Shown here piece after piece: positions 16,219 through 23,978 of a stretch of 64,000 nucleotides of DNA. A model generated the notes under the pieces. That model did not search any database. It worked only from the letters and a program-made list of their open reading frames with translations, and had not been told where the DNA came from. Origin of the DNA: Fusobacteriaceae bacterium (GTDB taxonomy: Bacteria; Fusobacteriota; Fusobacteriia; Fusobacteriales; Fusobacteriaceae); assembly GCA_900764925.1 (NCBI GenBank), contig CAAFPW010000090.1:27830-91829 (forward strand), read 5' to 3'. Every line of letters starts with the position of its first letter. Position 1 is the stretch's first letter. The translations under genes were made by a program, and so were the position numbers.

Positions 16219-17730
16219 TTATGTTATAGGTGCAGGGTTGAAGATACAAAAATCATTGTAAATTTTGTATTTCTCTGCTAAAGTTTGTTTTCTTCCACTA
16301 GCTACATCAATAATTTCGTTAAAAATCATATGACCTATTTTTTCAATATTTGCTTCACCAGTAGCAATAGGACCTGCATTTATATCAATTAAGTCATTCC
16401 AATGATTTTTCATCTCGCTTCTAGAACAAACTTTTATAACAGGTGATACTGCTAAATTATAAGGTGTTCCACGTCCAGTCATAAAAACTTGTAATCCCAT
16501 ACCAGAAGCTACTTGACAAGGGCCACAGACTATATCACTAGCAGGAGTAGCGGCATAAATAAGCCCTTTCTTTGTTGGGATTTCTCCAGGTGATAATACT
16601 CCAACAATAGGAGAAGTACCAGATTTTGCAATAGATCCCATTGCTTTTTCTACTATGTTAGAAAGCCCACCTTTTTTATTACCAGGAGTAGGGTTAGCAC
16701 TTCTATCTACACAAGCAAGCTCTAAATAATTATCATACCATTTCATCTCATCAGCTAATCTTTTTACAATAGATTCATTTATACAACGTTCTCCAATAAG
16801 ATGAACTCCATCTCTTACTTCAGTAACCTCTGAAAACATTACCGTTGCTCCACCTTTTACTAACATATCTGCTGCAAAACCAGCTGAAGGATTGGCAGTT
16901 ATTCCAGAAAAGGCATCACTTCCACCACATTGCATACCTACTAATAAATCTGAAAGAGGTAAAGTTTCTCTTTTTCTTTTATTTAGAATAGCAAGTTTTT
17001 TATCTGCCATTTCTAAAATAGAATCGATCATATCAGTAAAACCTTTTTTTTCTTGAAGAATTATTACATTTTCTGGTGTAATATCTTTTTCATCGCAAAG
17101 CATATCAACAGTAAATTTTTCACATCCTAAACCAATTACCATCATTTGTCCACCAAAATTAGGATGTTTAGAAATATTACGAAGAATTCTAATAGGGACT
17201 TTTGCTTCAGGGGCATTAATAGCTACTCCGCAACCATAAGCATGATTAACAGCAACAACATCATCTACATTTGGATATTTTGGTAATAACTCTTTTTTTA
17301 TTTTTTCAATAGCAACATTAACAACTCCTGTTACACATTGTACTGTAGTATTTATTCCTAAAATATTTCTTGTTCCTCCAAAACCACCATTTGGATTTTT
17401 ATATCCTTCCCATGTTAAAGTTGTAGGCTCAGGTAAAGTAGTTACAATATTTGTTCCGTATTCCATATTGTCTAGAGTTGGAGATTTAGGTAGAATTAAC
17501 ATTTTTTCATTGATCCAATCACCTTTTTTTATATCGTTGATTGCATAACCTAAAGTAACTCCATATCTAATAACTGGTTCATCTTTTTTTATATCACATA
17601 GTGCAATTTTATGTGCTTGAGGAATATCACAATTTGTAATTACATCATCTAGAATTTCTGTTCCAGCTTTTAAATCTTCAACAGCAACAGCAACATTATC
17701 ATTTTCTTTTATTTTGATACATAGTGCCAT
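16219..17730 (-). CDS. garD: Galactarate dehydratase (GarD, UxaA/altronate dehydratase family)
   Basis: Iron-dependent dehydratase that converts galactarate to 5-keto-4-deoxyglucarate, the same intermediate GudD makes from glucarate. From the ATG at 17730 it has 503 residues, close to the 523 of E. coli GarD. It matches it throughout: an N-terminal SAF domain (about 1-95), NHAYGCGVAINAPEA, VIGLGCEK, MQCGGSDAFSGITANPS and the C-terminal IYNDFCIFNPAPIT end. An upstream ATG at 17766 is in frame, but the AAAGGAG Shine-Dalgarno lies between them, favouring 17730. It is divergent from the second glucarate dehydratase, so one promoter region (17731-18004) serves entry points for both diacids. Confidence 0.95.
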   Translation of the reverse strand: MALCIKIKENDNVAVAVEDLKAGTEILDDVITNCDIPQAHKIALCDIKKDEPVIRYGVTLGYAINDIKKGDWINEKMLILPKSPTLDNMEYGTNIVTTLPEPTTLTWEGYKNPNGGFGGTRNILGINTTVQCVTGVVNVAIEKIKKELLPKYPNVDDVVAVNHAYGCGVAINAPEAKVPIRILRNISKHPNFGGQMMVIGLGCEKFTVDMLCDEKDITPENVIILQEKKGFTDMIDSILEMADKKLAILNKRKRETLPLSDLLVGMQCGGSDAFSGITANPSAGFAADMLVKGGATVMFSEVTEVRDGVHLIGERCINESIVKRLADEMKWYDNYLELACVDRSANPTPGNKKGGLSNIVEKAMGSIAKSGTSPIVGVLSPGEIPTKKGLIYAATPASDIVCGPCQVASGMGLQVFMTGRGTPYNLAVSPVIKVCSRSEMKNHWNDLIDINAGPIATGEANIEKIGHMIFNEIIDVASGRKQTLAEKYKIYNDFCIFNPAPIT

Positions 17731-17968
17731 AAATTTAACTTCTCCTTTTATTTTAAATATGTACATTCTATTATATAATTATAACTAAGTAAACTTTTTT
17801 TTTTAAAGACTACTCTTAAAAAAATATATAAAATAACTTTAATTGTTATGAAGACTAAAAAAGTAAAAATATGTATAACAAAAATTGGGTTTATAAAACA
17901 TAGCATTTTAAAAAAAAGAGATATATAATTAGATAAAATAGGACTTATAGTTTTAAAAAAAATCTAAA

Positions 17969-17981
17969 TGTTTAAAAAACA
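17969..17981. promoter_or_regulatory. Small inverted repeat in the leader of the second glucarate dehydratase
   Basis: TGTTT and AAACA flank three bases about 24 bases before the start codon and about 40 bases after a TATAAT at 17924-17929. The half-site resembles the TGTT/AACA of the repeat before garR, so a shared regulator is possible. In such AT-rich DNA chance is also plausible. Confidence 0.25.
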
Positions 17982-18004
17982 ATTAAATAAATCAGGAGGT
18001 AAAA

Positions 18005-19357
18005 ATGATTAAAGGAACACCTAAAATTATAAAAATGGATGTGTATCCAGTTGCTGGATATGATAGTGCATTACTTACATTAAGCGGATGTCATGCACCA
18101 TACTTTACTAGAAATATAGTCATTTTAGAAGATGAGACAGGAAATAAAGGAATAGGAGAAATTCATGGTGGAGAAGCTATAACAGAAATGTTAGAAAGTT
18201 ATAAACCACTAGTTATTGGAGCAGAGATAGCAGATTATAGAAAAGTTATTACTGATATAAGAAATAATGGACAAAAAGCAAAAGGGGATACAGGAGAAGG
18301 ACTACAAGGATTAAATATAGCAAATTTAAAATTTGTTGTACAAGCTGAAGCAGCTGTAGAATGTGCTATGCTAGATTTATTAGGAAAGTTTTTAAATAAA
18401 CCAATTGCTGCTCTTCTTGGGGATGGAGGAATTCAAAGAAGAGAAGTTCCATTTTTAGGATATCTATTTTATATAGCAGATCCTAATAAAATTGATATGC
18501 CATATTTAATAGAAGAAAATCCAAAAGATGAATGGGAAAAAATAAGAAGAAAAGAGACTTTAACACCAGAAGGAATAGTAGCTCAAGCAAAAGCTTTATA
18601 TGAGAGATATGGATTTAAAGATTTTAAATTAAAAGGTGGAGTTTTAACAGGAGAAGAGGAGATGAAAGCTGTAGAAGCTTTACATGAGGCATTTCCAGAA
18701 GCTAGAGTTAATATAGATCCAAATGGAGCTTGGACTCTTGAAGAAGCAATAAGATTATGTCAAGATAAACAAGGAGTAGTAGCTTATATGGAGGATCCTT
18801 GTGGACCAGAAGCTGGATTTTCAAGTAGAGAAATTATGAGTGAATTTAAAACAGCAACAAACTTAAAAGTAGCAACAAATATGATAGCTACAAACTGGAG
18901 ACAATTTTACCATGCAGCTACAGAAAGATCAGTGGATATAATTTTAGCAGATCCTCATTTTTGGACATTAAATGGAAGTGTAAGAATGGCATATTTATTA
19001 AAAGATTGGGGATTAACTTGGGGATCACATTCAAATAACCATTTTGATATAACTTTAGCAACATTTGCACAAGTGGCAGCTGCAGCTCCAGGAAATATAA
19101 CACCAGTAGATACACACTATATTTGGCAAGATGGACAAGGTTTAACAAAAGAAGCACCTGTTATAAAAAATGGAGTTATAGAGATAACTGATAAACCAGG
19201 ATTAGGTGTAGAAATTGATATGGAAAAATTAATGAAAGCACATGAATTATATAAAACAATGCCAAAAGAATATAGAGATAGAAATGATGCTTTAGCAATG
19301 CAATATTTAATAAAAGATTGGAAGTATGATTCTAAAAAACCTTGTATGGTAAGATAG
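18005..19357 (+). CDS. Glucarate dehydratase (copy 2)
   Basis: A second full-length enolase-superfamily glucarate dehydratase, 450 residues, clearly paralogous to the copy at 11414-12742. The active site is complete: KxK at 208-210, Asp238, Glu263, Asn292, Asp316 and His342 in SHSNNH. It differs from copy 1 in the N-terminal capping region (about residues 85-112), which carries a short insertion. E. coli also has a pair, GudD and the related GudX. This copy heads an operon with the tripartite transporter genes tctB-tctA-tctC, starting 24 bases upstream, so it may be tuned to the diacid that transporter brings in. The start follows an AGGAGG site. Confidence 0.94.
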   Translation: MIKGTPKIIKMDVYPVAGYDSALLTLSGCHAPYFTRNIVILEDETGNKGIGEIHGGEAITEMLESYKPLVIGAEIADYRKVITDIRNNGQKAKGDTGEGLQGLNIANLKFVVQAEAAVECAMLDLLGKFLNKPIAALLGDGGIQRREVPFLGYLFYIADPNKIDMPYLIEENPKDEWEKIRRKETLTPEGIVAQAKALYERYGFKDFKLKGGVLTGEEEMKAVEALHEAFPEARVNIDPNGAWTLEEAIRLCQDKQGVVAYMEDPCGPEAGFSSREIMSEFKTATNLKVATNMIATNWRQFYHAATERSVDIILADPHFWTLNGSVRMAYLLKDWGLTWGSHSNNHFDITLATFAQVAAAAPGNITPVDTHYIWQDGQGLTKEAPVIKNGVIEITDKPGLGVEIDMEKLMKAHELYKTMPKEYRDRNDALAMQYLIKDWKYDSKKPCMVR

Positions 19358-19380
19358 GTTAAAAGGAGGAGAAAATTCTG

Positions 19381-19866
19381 ATGAAAGAGAAAAAATTGAA
19401 TTGGAAAGATAATGATACTATCTTAGGAATGATAATGTTATTTTTCGGAATAGTTTATGGAGGGTTAACATTACAAATTCCAGGAACAAAGTCACAGTTA
19501 TTTGATTCAAGATTTGTTCCAATACTTTTGACAGTTTTTATGATTATTTTAGGTGGATTGGAAATTGGAAGAGGATTACAAAAAAATATAGCAACTGAAA
19601 AAGAGAAAAAAGAATTTGATACTAAAACAGTTATTATAACTTTTGTTTTAATAATATTATATATATTATTATATTCAGTATTAGGTTTCATAATAACAAC
19701 ATTTTTATTTCTATTTTTAGAGATGAATGTATTAACACCTACATATGTAAGAAAAAACCAATTAGTTTATTTATTAATTTCATTATTCTTTGCTTTTGGT
19801 ATATATTATTTATTTTACTTCGGGTTTACAATATTTTTACCAAGTGGAATATTATATATGCTTTAA
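19381..19866 (+). CDS. tctB: Tripartite tricarboxylate transporter, small membrane subunit (TctB)
   Basis: A 161-residue inner-membrane protein with four predicted transmembrane segments, around residues 15-30, 42-60, 80-105 and 125-155, matching the TctB family. With TctA and the binding protein TctC it forms a cation-driven, solute-binding-protein-dependent carrier for carboxylic acids. It follows the second glucarate dehydratase by 23 bases with an AAAAGGAGGAG ribosome site. Given these neighbours, a sugar diacid rather than citrate is the likely substrate, which is an inference. Confidence 0.9.
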   Translation: MKEKKLNWKDNDTILGMIMLFFGIVYGGLTLQIPGTKSQLFDSRFVPILLTVFMIILGGLEIGRGLQKNIATEKEKKEFDTKTVIITFVLIILYILLYSVLGFIITTFLFLFLEMNVLTPTYVRKNQLVYLLISLFFAFGIYYLFYFGFTIFLPSGILYML

Positions 19867-19881
19867 TATAAGGGGGACAAG

Positions 19882-21402
19882 ATGGTAGAGTTATTTATAT
19901 CAGGATTATTAACAGCCTTGCATCCATTTACATTATTACTTATGTTTATTGGAACTGCTGTTGGAATAGTTTTTGGAGCTGTTCCAGGACTTTCAACAGT
20001 AATGGGATTAGTTTTAGGACTTCCATTTACATATAGTATGGAACCTGCTGTTGGAATTTGTTTTTTAGTGTCATTATATATTGGAGGAACTTCAGGAGGA
20101 TTAATCTCAGCAATTTTATTAGGAATTCCAGGAACACCTTCTTCAATTGCAACTTGTTTTGATGGATTACCAATGAAAAATTCAGGACATGCTATGAAGG
20201 CTTTAGGATTAGGAGTAGTTTTTAGTTTTCTAGGAACAGTATTTAGTACTTTGGCTTTAGTATTTGTTTCACCATTACTTGCTAAAGTTGCTTTACAATT
20301 TGGACCTCATGAATATTTTGCAATTGCATTGTTTGCTATTATCTTGATAACTTCTTTATCTGGAAGTACATTACCAAGAGCATTCTTTGGAACTTGTATG
20401 GGAATGGCTTTCGCAACAGTTGGATTATCACCTACAGATGCAGTTAAGAGATTTACATTTGGAAATCCACAGTTAGTAGGAGGATTTAATACATTAACAG
20501 TATTGATTGGATTATTTGCAATTACAGAAATCATAATCACAGCAGAGAGAATAAAATATTCAAAACAACAAGCTAAAATTGTTGTAGATGTAAAAAATGT
20601 AAAAGGATTTGGATTCTCTTGGAAAGAGTTTATAGAACAAAAATGGAATGCTTTTGTATCAGCAATAATAGGAACTGGAATTGGAATTTTACCAGGTATA
20701 GGGGGATCTACTTCAAATTTAATAGCATATAATATAATAAAAAGTAGATCTAAATATCCTGAAAAATTTGGAACAGGAATTCCTGATGGAATAGTAGCTT
20801 CAGAAACTTCAAATAATGCTTCAGTTGGTGGAGCAATGATACCACTATTAACATTAGGAATACCTGGAGATGGAGCAACAGCAGTATTATTAGGGGCATT
20901 TATGGTACAAGGAATTGCACCTGGACCATTACTATTTAAAAATAACGCTTCTCTAGTTTTTGCAATATTTGCAGCTATGTTTATTGGAGCTTTCTTAATG
21001 CTAATAGTTGAATTTTTCGGACTAAGAATTTTTGCTCAAGTTTTAAGAGTACCTAAATATGTTTTATTACCAATAGTAATTGTATTTACAACAGTTGGAG
21101 CGTTTGCTTTAGCAAGTAGAACATTTGACGTAGTAGCAATATTAGTATTTGGAATTTTAGGATATATATTTGTAAAATTTAAAGTTCCACAATCACCTTT
21201 TATAATAGGATTTATTTTAGGAAAAATGACTGAAGAAAACTTAAGAAGAGGTTTAATTTTATCAAATAATAATATTTTAAATTTCTTCACAAAACCAATA
21301 GCAGCAGTATTTTTAATAGCAACAATTTTATATTTAGTATATTTATTTGTAAAATATTTAAAAAGTAATAAAACAACAATAGAAAGAGAAATGGAGGCAT
21401 AG
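19882..21402 (+). CDS. tctA: Tripartite tricarboxylate transporter, large membrane subunit (TctA)
   Basis: The main transport subunit, 506 residues with about twelve hydrophobic segments. TctA signatures are visible: GAVPGLSTVMGLVLGLPFT, the ILLGIPGTPSSIATCFDG segment, GILPGIGGSTSNLIAY and TLGIPGDGATAVLLGAF. It starts 15 bases after tctB behind an unusual GGGGGA Shine-Dalgarno, which is complementary to the UCCCC loop of the candidate small RNAs described below. tctC follows after 3 bases. The order B-A-C differs from the more usual C-B-A. Confidence 0.95.
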   Translation: MVELFISGLLTALHPFTLLLMFIGTAVGIVFGAVPGLSTVMGLVLGLPFTYSMEPAVGICFLVSLYIGGTSGGLISAILLGIPGTPSSIATCFDGLPMKNSGHAMKALGLGVVFSFLGTVFSTLALVFVSPLLAKVALQFGPHEYFAIALFAIILITSLSGSTLPRAFFGTCMGMAFATVGLSPTDAVKRFTFGNPQLVGGFNTLTVLIGLFAITEIIITAERIKYSKQQAKIVVDVKNVKGFGFSWKEFIEQKWNAFVSAIIGTGIGILPGIGGSTSNLIAYNIIKSRSKYPEKFGTGIPDGIVASETSNNASVGGAMIPLLTLGIPGDGATAVLLGAFMVQGIAPGPLLFKNNASLVFAIFAAMFIGAFLMLIVEFFGLRIFAQVLRVPKYVLLPIVIVFTTVGAFALASRTFDVVAILVFGILGYIFVKFKVPQSPFIIGFILGKMTEENLRRGLILSNNNILNFFTKPIAAVFLIATILYLVYLFVKYLKSNKTTIEREMEA

Positions 21403-21405
21403 TGT

Positions 21406-22401
21406 ATGAATAAGAAAATATCAAAAATAATATTATTAGGAATAGCTACAATAGGATTATTAAGTGCATGTGGAAAAGATGGAGGTTCAGCTAAAAGTGA
21501 AGCTGAAAACTGGCCAAAGAGACCAATGGAAGTTGTACTTCATGCATCAGCAGGAGGGGATACAGATTTTAACGCTAGAACTTTTGGAGAGTTTTTTGAA
21601 AAAGAAACTAAGAAACCTTTTGTAGTAACAAATATGCCAGGAGCTTCTGGATTAGCTGCAACAGAAAATATAAAAGCTACAAAACCAGATGGATATAAAG
21701 CTTTATTTACTCACTCAGGACCAATGGTAGTAAACTATGTTTCAGGAGTAGCAGAATATGATTTTAAAGAATTTGATGTATCATGTATTCCAGCTGTAGA
21801 TAGTGGAACAGTATTAGTAGCAAGTAAACAATCTGGAATTAAATCATTAAATGATTTAGTAGAAAAAAGTAAAGCAGCACCTCAAAGTATAATATATGGA
21901 ACAGAATTTGGAGGATATTCTCACTTACAAGTATTAATGCTTCAAGATAAAGCAGGAGTAGAATTAAAATTAGCTGATATAGGATCTACAGCTGATAAGG
22001 TTACAAACTTATTAGGAGGAAGAATAGATGTAGCTTCTATAGCTTATGGAAGTGTTAAAGACTATGTTAAAAATGGAGATATGATTGCTTTAGCACAATA
22101 TAATGAAGTTAGAAATCAAAACTTAGCAGATGTTCCTACAGCAAAAGAACAAGGTGTAGATATGGTTATGGATAATCCATATATAATTGCATTTCCTAAA
22201 GGAACAGATCCTGCAATAGTTCAAAAAATGAGTGAAGTTGCTATAAAAATAGGACAAAATTCAGAATATGCAGAAAAATTAAAAAATGGATTTAGTCAAG
22301 AAGTAAGAGTATTAAATACAGAAGAAGCAAAAGAATATTTACAAAAAATAGAAGATACATATCTTCAATATAAAGACCAATTAAGAAATTCAACAAAATA
22401 A
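21406..22401 (+). CDS. tctC: Tripartite tricarboxylate transporter substrate-binding lipoprotein (TctC)
   Basis: Extracytoplasmic binding protein of the Bug/TctC family, 331 residues. The N-terminus is a lipoprotein signal: a Lys-rich start, a hydrophobic core and the lipobox LLSAC with Cys22 as the lipidated residue. The mature part begins with the WPKRPMEVVLHASAGGDTD strand typical of TctC, followed by a NMPGASG loop and a LLGGRIDVAS segment. It captures the carboxylate for TctAB. It is translationally close to tctA (3-base gap, Shine-Dalgarno inside tctA), and a terminator follows. Confidence 0.94.
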   Translation: MNKKISKIILLGIATIGLLSACGKDGGSAKSEAENWPKRPMEVVLHASAGGDTDFNARTFGEFFEKETKKPFVVTNMPGASGLAATENIKATKPDGYKALFTHSGPMVVNYVSGVAEYDFKEFDVSCIPAVDSGTVLVASKQSGIKSLNDLVEKSKAAPQSIIYGTEFGGYSHLQVLMLQDKAGVELKLADIGSTADKVTNLLGGRIDVASIAYGSVKDYVKNGDMIALAQYNEVRNQNLADVPTAKEQGVDMVMDNPYIIAFPKGTDPAIVQKMSEVAIKIGQNSEYAEKLKNGFSQEVRVLNTEEAKEYLQKIEDTYLQYKDQLRNSTK

Positions 22402-22425
22402 TATAAATTGTGTGAAATCTAATAT

Positions 22426-22462
22426 AAAAAGTAAGTTTTCGTTAGAAAGCTTACTTTTTTTA
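22426..22462 (+). terminator. Terminator after tctC
   Basis: A 15-bp stem (22426-22440 with 22445-22459, one G-U pair) encloses a GTTA loop and is followed by a T-run. It lies between tctC and the LysR gene, so the regulator is reached only by read-through or has its own signal. Confidence 0.85.
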
Positions 22463-22478
22463 TATAAAAGGTGAAAAT

Positions 22479-23375
22479 ATGGATTTAAAGCAGTTAGAAT
22501 ATATATTAGAAATAGCTAAAGAGAAAAATATAACACATGCAGCAGAAAAAATATTTATTTCCCAATCAGCCTTAAACCAACAATTATTAAAACTAGAAAA
22601 GGAATTAGGAGCGAAACTTTTTTATAGATATAGAAATAGTTGGGAACTTACAGATGTAGGAAAAGTTTATTTAGAAAATGCAGAAAAAATATTAAGAATA
22701 AAAAAGGAAACTTATGGAAAAATAGAAGATTTATTGGGAGAAAAAAAGGGAAAATTAAAAGTAGGAATTCCACAAGGTCGTTGGATAGAGTTATTTATTT
22801 ATATATATACAAATTTAAAGGAAAAATATCCTAAAATGCAAATAGAACCAGTTGAATTAAATGTACAAGAGTTACAAAAAAAAATATCAATTGGAGATAT
22901 AGATATTGGAATAGTTTCTTTAGAGAAAAAGCAACAAACAAAAGATAAATACCTCACTCTATATAGAGAGGATTTAGTTTTAATTTTACCTAAAAATTAT
23001 AAAAAAGTAATAAATTTTGATGAAAATGAAATAGTAGATATATCTTCTTTAAAAGAAGAAGAATTTATATTACCAACAACTGTATCAACAAGTAGAGAGA
23101 TTATAAATGAAGTATTTAATTTAGAAAAAATTACACCTAAAGTTATATTTGAAACTTCATCAATGGAAAGTTTGGTAACAGCTGTAACCTCAGGAATTGG
23201 ATGTGGTATAGTACCATATTATTATGCTGAAAAATATAGAGAAAAGTTAAAAATATATAGATTAAAAAGTAAACCTCAATGGGATATAGCTATTAGTTAT
23301 CCAAAAGATACTTATGTATCCCAAATTTTAAAAGATTTTATAAAATATGCTAAGGAATTTTTTAAAAAATTTTAG
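22479..23375 (+). CDS. LysR-family transcriptional regulator
   Basis: A 298-residue LysR-type regulator. The N-terminal winged helix (residues about 3-60, with AAEKIFISQSALNQQLLKLEKELG) is followed by a two-lobed effector-binding domain containing VTSGIGCGIVPYYYAEKY. It lies just behind the tctC terminator and ahead of another terminator, so it closes the sugar-acid island. It may control the gudD2-tctBAC genes in response to a diacid. No target site can be identified from this sequence. CdaR is the competing regulator. Confidence 0.9.
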   Translation: MDLKQLEYILEIAKEKNITHAAEKIFISQSALNQQLLKLEKELGAKLFYRYRNSWELTDVGKVYLENAEKILRIKKETYGKIEDLLGEKKGKLKVGIPQGRWIELFIYIYTNLKEKYPKMQIEPVELNVQELQKKISIGDIDIGIVSLEKKQQTKDKYLTLYREDLVLILPKNYKKVINFDENEIVDISSLKEEEFILPTTVSTSREIINEVFNLEKITPKVIFETSSMESLVTAVTSGIGCGIVPYYYAEKYREKLKIYRLKSKPQWDIAISYPKDTYVSQILKDFIKYAKEFFKKF

Positions 23376-23380
23376 GATAT

Positions 23381-23418
23381 AAGGAGTATTATATGTTAAT
23401 ATAATAACTCCTTTTTAT
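23381..23418 (+). terminator. Terminator after the island-end LysR gene
   Basis: GGAGT and ACTCC arms, extended by ATTATAT/ATATAAT with one bulged A, are followed by CTTTTTATTTT. The right arm shares the 11 bases ATAATAACTCC with the terminator at 6882-6912 at the other edge of the sugar-acid genes. Confidence 0.75.
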
Positions 23419-23433
23419 TTTATTAAAAATATA

Positions 23434-23442
23434 TGTTATAAT
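23434..23442 (+). promoter_or_regulatory. Extended -10 promoter of the nuclease gene
   Basis: TGTTATAAT is a full extended -10 element (TGnTATAAT) 33 bases before the start codon. The -35 region (TTTATT) is weak, as is usual with an extended -10. Confidence 0.55.
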
Positions 23443-23474
23443 GGTATAGAAAGATATTTTTAGAGGGAGTAGAA

Positions 23475-23945
23475 ATGAAAAAATATTTAGTAATAGTATT
23501 AACTTTAATAATGTCAATCTTATCTTTTGCATTTGATGGATATGTAGTTAGAGTTTCTGATGGGGACAGCTTTATAATAAACTCTCAAGGGAAAAAGATA
23601 AGAGTTAGAATGTATGGGATAGATGCCCCAGAATTAAAACAGAAACATGGAGAGGAATCTAAAAAATACTTAGAGAATTTGATTTTAGGAAAAAAAGTAA
23701 AATTAAAAGTATTGTATGAAGACAGATATAAAAGAAAGATAGCAAGGGTATATTATGGGGATAAAGAGATAAACTTAGAGATGTTAAGAAGTGGAAATGT
23801 TTGGTTCTATGAATATCATGCAAAAAATGAGAAAGAATACAGAAAAGCTTATGAAAAGGCTAAAAAGGAAAAATTAGGATTGTGGGGAGAGAAAAATCCA
23901 CAAAATCCTAGAGAGTTTAGATTAAAAAACAAAAGAAAAGGTTAA
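23475..23945 (+). CDS. Exported thermonuclease (staphylococcal nuclease-like)
   Basis: A 156-residue protein with an N-terminal signal peptide (about residues 1-19, ending SFA before FDGYV) and one SNase domain. Catalytic features are present: the Asp/Arg in the DGDSF and VRMYGIDAPE strands, Glu in the PELKQKHGEES loop and the second Arg in YEDRYKR. It should cleave DNA and RNA with Ca2+ outside the cytoplasm, for nutrient scavenging or biofilm DNA degradation. It has its own promoter. The carboxypeptidase gene follows after 33 bases. Confidence 0.9.
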   Translation: MKKYLVIVLTLIMSILSFAFDGYVVRVSDGDSFIINSQGKKIRVRMYGIDAPELKQKHGEESKKYLENLILGKKVKLKVLYEDRYKRKIARVYYGDKEINLEMLRSGNVWFYEYHAKNEKEYRKAYEKAKKEKLGLWGEKNPQNPREFRLKNKRKG

Positions 23946-23978
23946 ATAAAGTTTTTATAAAGGAATTAAGGAGAGAGT

